Source: Sulfuritalea sp. (GTDB lineage Bacteria; Pseudomonadota; Gammaproteobacteria; Burkholderiales; Rhodocyclaceae). Taken from it: a DNA stretch of 64,000 nucleotides. A model generated the notes under the pieces. That model saw only the letters and a program-made list of their open reading frames with translations, was not told where the DNA came from and did no database searches. Made by a program: the position numbers and the translations under genes. Below are positions 45,076 to 54,143 of the stretch, in pieces. Position 1 is the stretch's first letter; every line of letters starts with the position of its first letter. The stretch is taken from contig JADJQA010000012.1 of NCBI GenBank assembly GCA_016712985.1, positions 62,001 to 126,000 on the forward strand. The letters run 5' to 3'.

Positions 45076-45444
45076 ATGCAAAGAAGACTGATGGGTATTG
45101 CGGGCGCGAGCCTGATTCTTGTCTCGCTAGTGTTGCCGGGGTGCGGCGGAGCCAAGATCTGGCCCTTCGGCAGCGACACGGTACAGGAGCGTTCACGCAC
45201 GCCGGCCAATGCGACCGAGTACCAGTGCGCCGGCGGCAAACGCTTCTTCGTACGCACGCTGGAGGGCGGCGCTGCGGTATGGCTGATCCTGCCCGAGCGC
45301 GAGCTTAGACTGGACAAGCTCGCGGCGGACTCCGGCTTGCGCTACGGCAACGGCATCGCGGTGCTGGAGATCAACGGCAATGAAGCATCGCTCAAGGATG
45401 GCGCGGCGATCTCGTTGTCGGGTTGCGGGATGGCAAGCAACTAG
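45076..45444 (+). CDS. MliC-like lipoprotein
   Basis: 122 residues. A lipoprotein signal (hydrophobic stretch about 7-20, lipobox LPGC with Cys23) is followed by a small MliC-type domain (EYQCAGGKRFFVRTLEGGAA to DGAAISLSGC). MliC proteins inhibit C-type lysozyme in the periplasm. GGAGAACAAG precedes the ATG. Confidence 0.75.
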   Translation: MQRRLMGIAGASLILVSLVLPGCGGAKIWPFGSDTVQERSRTPANATEYQCAGGKRFFVRTLEGGAAVWLILPERELRLDKLAADSGLRYGNGIAVLEINGNEASLKDGAAISLSGCGMASN

Positions 45445-45458
45445 CTTACAGGCTGACC

Positions 45459-45515
45459 CGTCATTCCCGCGAAGGCGGAAATCCAGTGCGCACTTCTGGA
45501 TTCCGGGTCAAGCCC
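45459..45515. repeat. GTCATTCC-type palindromic repeat element, copy 4 (short)
   Basis: CCGTCATTCCCGCGAAGGCGG and ATCCAG followed by CTGGATTCCGGG. It is a shortened or decayed member. The remaining sequence to 45716 holds no recognisable gene. Confidence 0.6.
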
Positions 45516-45716
45516 GTCCCCTCCAATCCCCCTTGAAAGGGCTACCGTATGCACACAACCTCGCACACGCTTGATTTTAAACAGATCTCCCGCAATGGGA
45601 GAGGAATCTTGTTTGCATACGTTATGCCTTGAAAGAGGGAGAGCGAGGTCAGTTCGTGCCTTGGCATGCCGGCTGAACGTCATGGCTAATCAGGTTCCAC
45701 CAAGTCGCGCGAGGAA

Positions 45717-46682
45717 TCAGAACCCGATCCTGGCCTTGCCGCGCTGGATGCGCGACGCGTCGAGATCCTTCTGCTGCAATTCATCACGGCCGTCCAGCTT
45801 GGCATTGCCGAAGGCCACCATCAGGCGCTTGCGCATGTCACGCGGCGGCACGGCGGCCAACGCTTCCATGACATCCTCCGGCGGCTGCGGCGGAAATCCC
45901 CACTGATGATCGGCAAGAATCTCCGAATAAAGGTGACAGGCGATGCCAAAAGCCTGCTCGGCATTCGGTCGCGGCACGCTGTACACATTCATGCGGTTGA
46001 GGATCGGTTCGGACAGCGTGCGCTCGTCGTTGGCCGTCGACACCCAGAGGATGTGGCTGGCGTCGATATCCACTTCGACAAACTCGTCCTTGAACTTTCT
46101 CGCCGTGTCGCGCTCCAGCAAGCCGTAGAGCGGGCCCATCGGGTCGTAGCGCGAATCGCCGCCGGCCTTGTCCACCTCGTCCAGCACCATCAGGGGGTTG
46201 GCGTATTCACCGTGAATCAGCGCCGTCGCGACCTTGCCCGGCTTGGCATTGGTCCACTGGCTCGATGCACCGGAGAGTATCCAGCCGGCCGTAAGCGAAC
46301 TCATCGGCACGAATTCGAAGCCGGTGCCCAAGGCATTGGACAGACGCTTGGTGAAATGCGTCTTGCCGATGCCGGGCTCGCCCAGCAACAGGATGGGCGT
46401 GAAATGCACCGGCTCGTTGCCGGACACCGCGAGCGCCAGATACTTCTTCAGATCGTCGATGACTTCGGAAAAGTTCGGACACTCGTCGCAAAGGCTGTCG
46501 AGCGCCTCCGTGGAGGATGGCTTGACCAGGTAGCGCTCGCCACCAAGCTTTTTCATTTTCTCGTAAATCGCTGAGAGGGCCTCGCAACGGCCCGCCGCGT
46601 CATCCTGCGCGCGTTCGATATCCGTGACGCGATAGATCTCACGCACATCGGCGAGGGAAATCTGTATATCGGCTTGAGACAT
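45717..46682 (-). CDS. AAA+ ATPase, Lon-like ATP-binding domain only
   Basis: 321 residues. Walker A is LLLGEPGIGKT (residues 98-108) and Walker B is PLMVLDEVDKA (163-172), followed by sensor 1 (ILWVSTANDE) and an arginine finger region (EPILNRMNVYSVP). It resembles the ATPase core of Lon but lacks the N-domain and protease domain. The start at 46682 has GGAGG eight bases upstream. Role unknown, possibly a stand-alone unfoldase or remodelling factor. Confidence 0.82.
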   Translation of the reverse strand: MSQADIQISLADVREIYRVTDIERAQDDAAGRCEALSAIYEKMKKLGGERYLVKPSSTEALDSLCDECPNFSEVIDDLKKYLALAVSGNEPVHFTPILLLGEPGIGKTHFTKRLSNALGTGFEFVPMSSLTAGWILSGASSQWTNAKPGKVATALIHGEYANPLMVLDEVDKAGGDSRYDPMGPLYGLLERDTARKFKDEFVEVDIDASHILWVSTANDERTLSEPILNRMNVYSVPRPNAEQAFGIACHLYSEILADHQWGFPPQPPEDVMEALAAVPPRDMRKRLMVAFGNAKLDGRDELQQKDLDASRIQRGKARIGF

Positions 46683-46815
46683 GGCGGCGCCCTCCTGTAT
46701 GGCAGTTAACGTCTGCAGCACGTTCGAAGTTGAACGCTGCTTCGTCACTATTTTTCAAGCAATTTTGATACCACGTCGCACTTTGGGGTCGGCTGAATTC
46801 GTGCGGCAGACCTGG

Positions 46816-47718
46816 CTACTGCACCTGATCCATCAGCCACCGGCGAAATGGCTCCACTGCCGGATTCGCCCCCGAGTTGTCGGCCAGCATCAGGTAATAG
46901 GAACGCGGATTCGAGAAACGCTGCGGCAGCGGGGCGACCAGCTTGCCTTGTTTCAGCAGGTCGGCCACCAGAGCCAGCGAGGCAAGTGCGACGCCCTGTC
47001 CATCGACAGCGGCGCGAATCGCCGGTTCGTACTGGTTGAAGGCGATGCTGCCTGCCGGACGCAGATCGGCAACCCCGGCCATTTCCAGCCATGTCGGCCA
47101 GGACAGCCAGGGCCGGCGCTGGTCCTCGTCTTCGTACGCCAGCAAGATGTGATGCACCAGATCAGGCGGCTTGACGAGGGGCCGTGCCGACTTCTTCAGG
47201 TATTCGGGGCTGGCCACCGGCAACACCGTGTCGCCGAACAAGCGCAAAGCCGTCGCCGGGGCGTTGCGGTCCTGCAGGTAGCGCACTGCCCCATCGAAAC
47301 GCCCGCGCTCGAGGTCGACCAGCCGCGTGTCAATGGAAATGCGAATGTCGATGCCGGGATGGCTGCGCCGGAAGTCCGCCAGACGCGGAATCAGCCAGAA
47401 ACTGGCAAAACTCTGGGTGGTCGCCAGCGTGACGGTCGGCTCATCGCCGCCGCGCAACTCCTCGGCGGCCCGGCGCAACTCGGCAAAGGCGAGCTCGGTG
47501 GCGCGACGGAGCCGTTCGCCCGCGGCTGTCAGGCCAAGCGCACGCGTCTTGCGCTCGAAGAGGCGTGTAGCCAACGCCGACTCCAGCCCGATGACCTGTT
47601 TGCTCACCGCAGACTGCGTGACGAAAAGCTCCTCGGCCGCACGGGTGAAGCTCAGATGCCGTGCCGCTGCGTCGAAAGCGCGCAAGGCTTCGAGTGGCGG
47701 CAGACCATTCTTACGCAT
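46816..47718 (-). CDS. LysR-family transcriptional regulator (GcvA-like)
   Basis: 300 residues. The winged helix-turn-helix is at about 8-65 (LEALRAFDAAARHLSFTRAA, FVTQSAVSKQVIGLE). The C-terminal substrate-binding domain carries FWLIPRLADFRRSHPGIDIR and DGQGVALASLALVADLL, typical of the GcvA subgroup. It is divergent from the DUF2917 gene with a 95-base gap, the usual geometry for a LysR target. Confidence 0.9.
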   Translation of the reverse strand: MRKNGLPPLEALRAFDAAARHLSFTRAAEELFVTQSAVSKQVIGLESALATRLFERKTRALGLTAAGERLRRATELAFAELRRAAEELRGGDEPTVTLATTQSFASFWLIPRLADFRRSHPGIDIRISIDTRLVDLERGRFDGAVRYLQDRNAPATALRLFGDTVLPVASPEYLKKSARPLVKPPDLVHHILLAYEDEDQRRPWLSWPTWLEMAGVADLRPAGSIAFNQYEPAIRAAVDGQGVALASLALVADLLKQGKLVAPLPQRFSNPRSYYLMLADNSGANPAVEPFRRWLMDQVQ

Positions 47719-47813
47719 TCATTTTGCTCATGGATGTCAGGCCTCGAAATCGCTCGTCGGACGGCGCCGGAAAACCAATAATCGGGGCATCGCAACAGCC
47801 CGAGGAAAACATC

Positions 47814-48167
47814 ATGAATGCCCCAGCGTACCTTGCCTCATCGATCATCTGCCAGCCGCGGGAGAAGCACCGGGCGCTGTTCGCCAGGACGCCCGCGAAG
47901 GCGCTTGCCGCGGATGCTACAGAATTCCTCGAAGGAATCAACGTCGGTCGTGAGACGGGTCTCGACCAGGCGCTGGCGGAGGATCAACTGCTCGCCCTGC
48001 CGGACGGTGACGCCACGCTGCTCTGCCTGGCCGGCGAGCTCTGGCTGACGCGGAATGGCGACATCGAGGATTATCTCCTCAGCCCCGGCCAGAGCTTCGC
48101 CGTCCGGCGCGGCGACCGGGCGGTAGTGCAGGCTCTGCAGCCCAGTAGGATGCGGCTGGTCGTCTGA
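47814..48167 (+). CDS. DUF2917 domain protein
   Basis: 117 residues. The C-terminal half matches DUF2917: LLCLAGELWLTRNGDIEDYLLSPGQSFAV-type beta-rich cupin-like sequence. It is usually encoded next to a GcvA-like LysR regulator, as here. No function is established. Confidence 0.75.
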   Translation: MNAPAYLASSIICQPREKHRALFARTPAKALAADATEFLEGINVGRETGLDQALAEDQLLALPDGDATLLCLAGELWLTRNGDIEDYLLSPGQSFAVRRGDRAVVQALQPSRMRLVV

Positions 48168-48205
48168 CGCAATCGTCTTGTCGAGCCGACGGCGACCTGC
48201 CTGGC

Positions 48206-48664
48206 TTATCGCACCATCAGGCCTTCGAGGCAGGCACGGATGCGCGGCGGAATCGCGGTCGGCTTGTTCTCGTCGCGGGCGACGAAGACATGCACGAAGT
48301 GGCCGTGCGCGGCAGGCGCCTCGTCGCCCTGGCGGAACAGCGCGATCTCGTAGCGCACCGAAGACTTGCCCAGGTGCCCGACGCGCAGGCCGGCGTCGAG
48401 GGTATCGGGAAAGGCCAGCGGCGCCAGATAGCGACACTGCGATTCGACGCAATAGCCGATCGCCGCGCCGGCATGGATGTCGAGCCCGCCTTCGCGGATC
48501 AGGTGCTCGTTGATGACGGTGTCGAAGTAGCTGTAATAGACGACGTTATTGACGTGGCCGTAGACGTCGTTGTCCATCCAGCGCGTGGGGATCGCCAGAA
48601 AATGCGGGTAATCGGCGCGGCAGGGAGGGGCAGGAGACGAGGCGGCTGTAGCAAGGGATGTCAT
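48206..48664 (-). CDS. hotdog-fold acyl-CoA thioesterase (4HBT family)
   Basis: 152 residues with the hotdog fold motif RWMDNDVYGHVNNVVYYSYF; the aspartate of DVYGHVNN is the catalytic residue in YbgC/FadM-type thioesterases. The FPDTLDAGLRVGHLGKSSVR segment completes the fold. It hydrolyses acyl-CoAs of unknown chain length. The start at 48664 (MTSLATAASS) is chosen over 48703 by family length. Confidence 0.87.
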   Translation of the reverse strand: MTSLATAASSPAPPCRADYPHFLAIPTRWMDNDVYGHVNNVVYYSYFDTVINEHLIREGGLDIHAGAAIGYCVESQCRYLAPLAFPDTLDAGLRVGHLGKSSVRYEIALFRQGDEAPAAHGHFVHVFVARDENKPTAIPPRIRACLEGLMVR

Positions 48665-48881
48665 CGTGCGCTTTCCGGAGATCGAAGCGCCGGATGATAC
48701 CAACAGGCGTCAGCCAGGGAACCCCGATCGCCCCGATGTTCGTCACCGCGCCGAATTCGTCCTCGACAGGTTTGCCTGTGCTCATATCCATCACCATCAA
48801 CATCGTTGTCTCGCTTAGTGGAACCGTGCACCTTCGAGGATATGACGCCGCTTCCGCGGAAAAGTGGGGTGAAGTGTCAAT

Positions 48882-50138
48882 TCATGAAGGCGTGCTTGTT
48901 CCCCGCCACGGCGCCACCCGAACCAGCAACACCATGCCGGGCACCGCGAGCGCCGCGCACAGCAGGAAGAAACCAAGCCAGCCCATCTGCTCGACCAGGA
49001 AGCCAGTCGTGGCATTGATGAAGGGGCGCGGCACGGCCGCCAGGCTGGTGAACAGCGCGAACTGCGTGGCCGTATACAGCGGATGCGTGGCGCGGGCGAT
49101 GAAGGCGACAAAGGCCGCGGTGCCGAGCCCCACACCGAGCGCCTCGAAGCCGATCACCAGCGCGAGTTGCGCCAGTTGCGCCGCGCCGACCATCTCGTGC
49201 CGCCCCAGCCACGCCAGCCAGGCGAAACCGAAGATCGACACCAGTTGCACCACGCCGAACAGCCACAGCGCCCGGTTGATTCCCAGCCTGACCATCCACA
49301 GCCCACCGACCAGGCCGCCGAACACCGCCGGCCACAAGCCGGCATTCTTCGCCACCAGGCCGATCTGCGACTTCGCAAAACCCATGTCGAGGTAGAAAGG
49401 CGTGGCCAGCGCCGTGCACATCGAATCGCCGAGCTTGTAGAGGAAGATGAAGGCCAGGATCAGCAGGGCTTCCTTCAACCCGGCACGGTTGATGAACTCG
49501 TGGAAAGGCTCGACCACCGCGTCACGCAGGGTCTTCGGCGCCGCCCCGGCCACGGCGGGCTCGCGCGCCAGCAGCGCCAGCGCCATGCCCGGCAGCATGA
49601 ACAGCGCGGTGACGACGAACACCTGAAACCACGGCAGCCGGTCGGCCAGGATCAGCGAGAGCGAACCCGGCACCAGCCCGGCGATGCGGTAGGCATTGAC
49701 ATGCACCGAGTTGCCCAGGCCCAGCTCGGCCTCGGAAAGGATCTCGCGCCGGTAGGCATCGAGCGCGATGTCCTGCGTTGCCGAAAGCAATGCGACGCCG
49801 GCAGTCAACCAGAGGATCGGCACGATCTCGCTGCCCGGCGCGAACAGGCCGAGTGAGGCGATCGCTGCCAGCAGGCCGATCTGCGTAATCAGCATCCAGC
49901 CACGACGCCGGCCCAGGGGCGGCGCGTAACGGTCGAGCAGCGGCGACCAAAGGAACTTCCAGGTGTAGGGAAACTGGATCAGGGCGAACAGGCCGATGGT
50001 CTTCAGGTCGACGCCTTCCGAGCGCAACCAGGCCGGCACCAGATTGAGCAGCAGGTACAACGGCAATCCCGAGGAAAAGCCGGTGAACACGCAGATCAGC
50101 ATGCGCCGGGTGAACAGCGCGGCGAGCCAGGGCGGCAT
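48882..50138 (-). CDS. ampG: AmpG-type muropeptide MFS transporter
   Basis: 418 residues with about 12 membrane helices. The family signature FTGFSSGLPLYLLLNLVPAW opens the protein, followed by QFPYTWKFLWSPLLDRY and ATQDIALDAYRREIL. AmpG imports anhydro-muropeptides for cell-wall recycling. This is the short form lacking the C-terminal helices of the E. coli protein. Its start touches the stop of the vapC-like gene upstream. Confidence 0.92.
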   Translation of the reverse strand: MPPWLAALFTRRMLICVFTGFSSGLPLYLLLNLVPAWLRSEGVDLKTIGLFALIQFPYTWKFLWSPLLDRYAPPLGRRRGWMLITQIGLLAAIASLGLFAPGSEIVPILWLTAGVALLSATQDIALDAYRREILSEAELGLGNSVHVNAYRIAGLVPGSLSLILADRLPWFQVFVVTALFMLPGMALALLAREPAVAGAAPKTLRDAVVEPFHEFINRAGLKEALLILAFIFLYKLGDSMCTALATPFYLDMGFAKSQIGLVAKNAGLWPAVFGGLVGGLWMVRLGINRALWLFGVVQLVSIFGFAWLAWLGRHEMVGAAQLAQLALVIGFEALGVGLGTAAFVAFIARATHPLYTATQFALFTSLAAVPRPFINATTGFLVEQMGWLGFFLLCAALAVPGMVLLVRVAPWRGTSTPS

Positions 50139-50569
50139 CAGGATTTCACGGGTTTTGGTGCCACGGCCTCAAGCCCCGAAAGCACCGGACGCAGGCCCAG
50201 ATGCAGGACGAAGGGGTCGAAATCCCGGTCGCTGTAAAGCAGTTTGTGGCCGCTTGCGATGCAGCGGGTGGCGATCAGCGTATCGATGGTCTTGCGAACC
50301 GTGACGCCAATCGACCGCAGCACCCGGTGGTTCCTCGCCGCCTGAATGGCGATGTCCGGGCCGCCGATGTCGATCACCATCAAGGAGCCGAGCAGCTTCC
50401 TGGCCTGGTTGAAATCACGGTCGTTGTCAAAGCCCCGCAGTACTTCTGCAAGGATCAGGTCGCCGATTGCCAGGGGCTCGCTGCCAAGCATGGCGTCCAG
50501 CGTGTCGGACTGAGGCGTGAGCGCTCCGCGGAAGTAGTCGATCCAGACACTGGAATCGACCAGAATCAA
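50138..50569 (-). CDS. vapC: VapC-type PIN-domain toxin
   Basis: 143 residues with the PIN acidic residues in ILVDSSVWIDYFRG (Asp5), DLILAEVLRGF (Glu near 42), TVRKTIDTLIATRC (Asp) and YSDRDFDPF. PIN toxins cleave tRNA or rRNA. The start overlaps the vapB stop (ATGA). Confidence 0.9.
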   Translation of the reverse strand: MILVDSSVWIDYFRGALTPQSDTLDAMLGSEPLAIGDLILAEVLRGFDNDRDFNQARKLLGSLMVIDIGGPDIAIQAARNHRVLRSIGVTVRKTIDTLIATRCIASGHKLLYSDRDFDPFVLHLGLRPVLSGLEAVAPKPVKS

Positions 50570-50760
50570 TGGTTCGTCCTCATTGCATCAAGGTCGCCCC
50601 GCCAGTCGAGCTTGCCGCGAAAGCGCCGGATCTCCGCCTGCTGACGCAAGCGCAACAGGGTGCGCAGCCCCAACTCCACCGCTTCGCGCTTGGTCTTGAG
50701 TCCGGTCGCCCGAAGCGTGTCTTGCATCAGCTTGTCGTCAATCACGATATTGGTTCGCAT
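50566..50760 (-). CDS. vapB: VapB-type ribbon-helix-helix antitoxin
   Basis: 64 residues, beginning MRTNIVIDDKLMQDTLRATG and then TKREAVELGLRTLL: the DUF2191/RHH antitoxin family that pairs with PIN toxins. The C-terminal helix probably binds the toxin. It is preceded directly by a 28-bp inverted-repeat operator. Confidence 0.9.
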   Translation of the reverse strand: MRTNIVIDDKLMQDTLRATGLKTKREAVELGLRTLLRLRQQAEIRRFRGKLDWRGDLDAMRTNH

Positions 50761-50762
50761 GG

Positions 50763-50790
50763 TGTGTATCCGCATACTGGTTGATACACA
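50763..50790. promoter_or_regulatory. vapBC operator (28-bp inverted repeat)
   Basis: TGTGTATC, twelve bases, then its exact complement GATACACA, immediately before the vapB start codon. RHH antitoxins typically bind such repeats with their toxin. Confidence 0.7.
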
Positions 50791-51062
50791 TCCTAGCAGC
50801 CGCCCGGCGCTGGCGCAAGCACCGGGCAACCCGCCGCGAGCCCACATCAGCCCGATGTGATCTGCGCCAGTCGCGGCCGACTCGAGCACCTTCCAGTTGC
50901 GCGATGCGGACGCTCCAGTGCGCGCCTGCAGCGTGCCCCCGGAGCCCAGGCTCCATGCAAATGCCACGGGCTGTTGTCATGGGGTGCCGACCGGTGCGTA
51001 TCGCTATTGCGAAGCGACGGTGTCGCCCAAGTCGTGATGGTTCGAACGCCCTTGGACGGCGG
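50791..51062. other. spacer without recognisable gene
   Basis: About 270 bases between vapBC and the solute-binding protein. Reading frames here have no family resemblance and no ribosome sites. I see nothing in it. Confidence 0.4.
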
Positions 51063-51820
51063 CTATTGCGCCCTGGTCATCGCCTCATAACGGGCGACGA
51101 TCGCCGCATGGGTGCCGTCGCGCTTCATCGCATCCAAGGCCTGTTGCAGCTTATCCAAAGTCGCTTGCGGCAGGCTGGGCTTGCAGGCCAGGTAATTTTC
51201 CGAGGTCTTGAACACCCAGACCGGAAAAATGTCTGTCACTCCGCTCTTGGCCGCAACATGCGCGCCGGTGTAATAGCCGGTGACCCACAGGTCGATCTTG
51301 TCCGGCGCCGTCCGATTGAGCGTGAGTTTCGGTGGATTCGCGGCATCGTCAGCCTCCGGTACGCGGAAGGTGACCGCGAGATCCTTCAGGTAGCGTTCCT
51401 TGGCATCGCCCTTCAGTACGCCCACGCGGTACTGATTGAAGTCCTCGGCGCGGGACAATGATCCTTGAAACCCTTCTTGGCAAACGCCGCCCACTTGTTA
51501 TCGACGATCGGCCCGATCCATTTAAAGAGCTTCTCGCGGTTCTCGGTGCGCGCGGTGCTGTAGATGCAGGTATTGGGATACATCTGAACGCGGTCGTAGG
51601 CGTCCTTCCATACCATCAGTTCATCCTTGTGGGCCACGCCGGCGCGCTTGAAGACTTCATTCACCACTTCGACCGCCATGCCGGCAAGTTGCTTGTTTTC
51701 CATGTACTGGAAGGGATAAGCATCCTCGGTCAAGAGGTTGACGGTCTGCGCTACCGCGACTCCTGGTGCGGTGGCGCAAATGGCGACAATCAAGGCGATG
51801 CGAGAGGGTTTGAAGATCAT
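51063..51820 (-). CDS. periplasmic solute-binding protein (amino-acid type), one frameshift
   Basis: A signal peptide (about 1-24, ending AVAQ) is followed by LTEDAYPFQYMENKQLAGMA and VEVVNEVFKRAG, the opening of family 3 (amino-acid) binding proteins, then YSTARTENREKLFKWIGPI. At about 51460-51470 the frame shifts by one base; SRAEDFNQYRVGVLKGDA and a normal C-terminus continue in the other frame. Restored length is about 252 residues. No permease or ATPase gene is nearby, so it may feed a sensor or an unlinked transporter. AGGAGAAAGC precedes the ATG. Confidence 0.78.
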
Positions 51821-52464
51821 GCTTTCTCCTGGCATTTGCGCGCATTTCGACGCGATGGGGTCGATCGGGCACGGGAACGCAGCTTGCCGACCTCGTGACG
51901 CACGTGTACATGTACATGTTACGCCGAATGTGCGTTTTGGGACTGGCAGGGTCCGGTCTGCCATCTGCGTCGAGTTCTCCCTGTTGGAGCGGCTGCTTGA
52001 CCCTGACACCGGTCATTTGAAACTCATGCTTACGGCATCGTGAATGGCCGCTCCCGCCGCGTTACCGTGATTGCGTCGAAAACGCTAAACGGCTCTTGTG
52101 GGTCGAATGCGACCACCGGATTGGACGTCCGGTGAGCGGACTTAGGAAAACCGTCGAGGCTCGCCCGCGACCGTCGGCTGAATCGGAGTACCGGGTATTC
52201 GCCCAAGTCATCACGGCGCACCGGCGTGGGTCGGAAACCGTGATCGATGAGATTGACGGTTCGGCCAAACCCCGCTTGACCATGCCAGGTTGCAGTTTTC
52301 CGCCGAAAGCCGGAGGGCAGGAGGCCCCGCGATGTCTCACTTGAACTGGGTCGGCCAAGAGCGTCCTGCCGTTTGGGCTGCGCCGCGACGCTGGATCCGA
52401 AAAAAAAGCGCCGCGAGGCGCCCCAAAGGGAGGAAGAGGTGTTCCCAGCCGAAACCGGCCCGCC
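51821..52464. other. 644-bp region without a gene
   Basis: No frame has family support. It contains a GTACATGTACATG repeat near 51905 and a rho-independent terminator at 52400-52421. A plus-strand frame at 52096-52344 looks like chance. Confidence 0.4.
52400..52421 (-). terminator. rho-independent terminator after the sulfide dehydrogenase operon
   Basis: Read on the minus strand: GCGCC-TCGC-GGCGC stem-loop followed by eight T. It lies about 45 bases beyond the flavoprotein stop codon. Confidence 0.85.
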
Positions 52465-53762
52465 TCAAACGAAGCTGTCGGCGAACAAGCTGTCGGCCCA
52501 GGTGAACATTTCGTGGTAGCTGTCGTTGTTCACACGCTGCCTCGGCGCCTCGCCGATATCAAGGCGATGCATGCCCTTTCCCTTGACCGCCCCATTGGCA
52601 TCGTAGATGTCGCCGTAGATGAAGTTGGCAGAAAGCCACGACGCGGTGCGCGCGGTAATCGGGCTGTAGCAGGCCGAACTTGTCGCGATGTTTTGGTCTG
52701 CGACCTCACCGTTCAACGCCCGCAGGATCGCGTCGGCACAAACCTTGGCTTCGGAGTTGGCCATGTGTCCGGACTTGGGCACCGCCTTGCCGTCGCTGGC
52801 CGGCACGACGCAGGAATCGCCGATGACGTGGATGGTCGGGATCGCCGTCGCATAGGTGAGCGGGTTGACCGGCACGAATCCTGTCGAATTCACGCCCAGC
52901 GCCGCAGCGATTGCGCCCGCCCTCTGATTGGGGATGTAGTTGAGCACCGTAGCGTTGCTGATGGTCCCGGCCGAGGTGACGATGCTGCGCGACGCCGAAT
53001 CGATCGACTGCACCTGTGCGTTGGGAACATACTGGATTACGCTGCGGTGCGTAACCGAAAAAGCTTGGCCGAAGGCTTCCGGCTCGGCCTGGATGGAAGG
53101 GTTGGCGTCGAGCACGATGACTTTGGCTCCGGTCCGGCGCTTGGCCTTGAGGTAGTCGGCAACCACGCAAGCTCTCGTAGGGTCCGGGCGGACAGCGATA
53201 GGGCGACTTGGGCACGGTCATCACGAAGTGATCGCCGTTGCGCATCGCGGCAATCTGATTCTTCAGGCGCGTGGTCTGTTCACCGGCTTGCCACGCGTGC
53301 GGCGTGAGCTTGGGATCCCAGAATCCGGGCGCAGGTTGGAAATCGATGCCGGGAGCCAGCACCAGATGGTCATAGTCGAGCCATTCCTGGCCGGTAGCGG
53401 TCTGCACGGTGAGCCGCTGGCCCGGCGGATCGATGGCGATTGCGTGCCCCTGTATCACCGACACGCCGTGATTGGTCTGCAAGGCGCTGTAGCCCAGTGT
53501 TATTCGATTCATCGACAGCGCGCCGGTGAGCACGAGGTTGGACAGGATGCAGGCGATATGGGTGGGGTTTGGTTCGACCAGTGTCACCTGGACGTCGCCG
53601 CCCCAGAGGCGAAGGTACTTGGCGACGGTGGCGCCACCGAAGCCGCCGCCGACGACAACCACGCGGCCGCTGGCGGTCGCGGCTGGCTGCGCGGGGAAGT
53701 ACGGCGCATGCGGTCGCGGCGCCGGCGGCCTGCAGGAATTGCCTTCTGCTGAAGTTGTTCAT
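52465..53762 (-). CDS. fccB: flavocytochrome c sulfide dehydrogenase flavoprotein, two frameshifts
   Basis: A twin-arginine signal (SRRQFLQAAGAATACAVLP) starts at 53762. The FAD-binding VVVVGGGFGGATVAKYLRLWG follows in a second frame, because of an extra C in a CCCC run near 53698. The hallmark YRCPPGPYE and then VVADYLKAKRRTGAKVIVLD are separated by a second shift near 53170. The C-terminal FccB domain (TASWLSANFIYGDIY) is intact. FccB oxidises sulfide in the periplasm and passes electrons to FccA. Restored length is about 430 residues, normal for the family. Confidence 0.85.
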
Positions 53763-53780
53763 TCGTATTCTCCCTGCCGA

Positions 53781-54104
53781 TCAGTCGGCATTGCCCGACG
53801 GGCTGATGGTGGACAAGTACTCGGCGATCAGCCGCAACTGCTGATCCGTGTAACCGCGCGCCTGGCGGTCCATGATGCCTTCCACCGGTCGCAGCTTCAT
53901 TTCGCGCAGGTCGTTGTACAGATCGTTCGCGGATTTGCCCGCAAGCTCGTCGAAACCCGGTCCCTGTCCGTCGGTGCCATGGCACTGTGCGCATTGCGAG
54001 GCGAGTAGACGGCCCGGCGGAACCTGGGCAGCGGCGGGCGTCGAGCCCAGGAGAGCGCCGATCGAGAGAGCGATGAGCGAAATTGTCGTACGTGGAAATG
54101 GCAT
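53781..54104 (-). CDS. c-type cytochrome, probable FccA subunit
   Basis: 107 residues with a Sec signal (about 1-26, AAAQ) and one haem motif, CAQCH, near residue 38; a possible axial Met is in REMKLRP. Single-haem FccA-like subunits pair with FccB, 18 bases downstream. It would take electrons from the flavoprotein to the respiratory chain. Confidence 0.85.
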   Translation of the reverse strand: MPFPRTTISLIALSIGALLGSTPAAAQVPPGRLLASQCAQCHGTDGQGPGFDELAGKSANDLYNDLREMKLRPVEGIMDRQARGYTDQQLRLIAEYLSTISPSGNAD

Positions 54105-54143
54105 GCTGTAGTCTCCAAGAATAAGGTGGGTTCGGCTATGACG

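Noticed and set aside
48546..48803. 85-codon minus-strand frame starting MLMVMDMSTGKP
   Set aside because: It overlaps the thioesterase N-terminus in another frame and has no clear ribosome site or family; may be a decayed gene but I cannot support it.
52096..52344. 82-codon plus-strand frame in the 52 kb spacer
   Set aside because: Arg/Pro-rich with no family resemblance and no good start signal.
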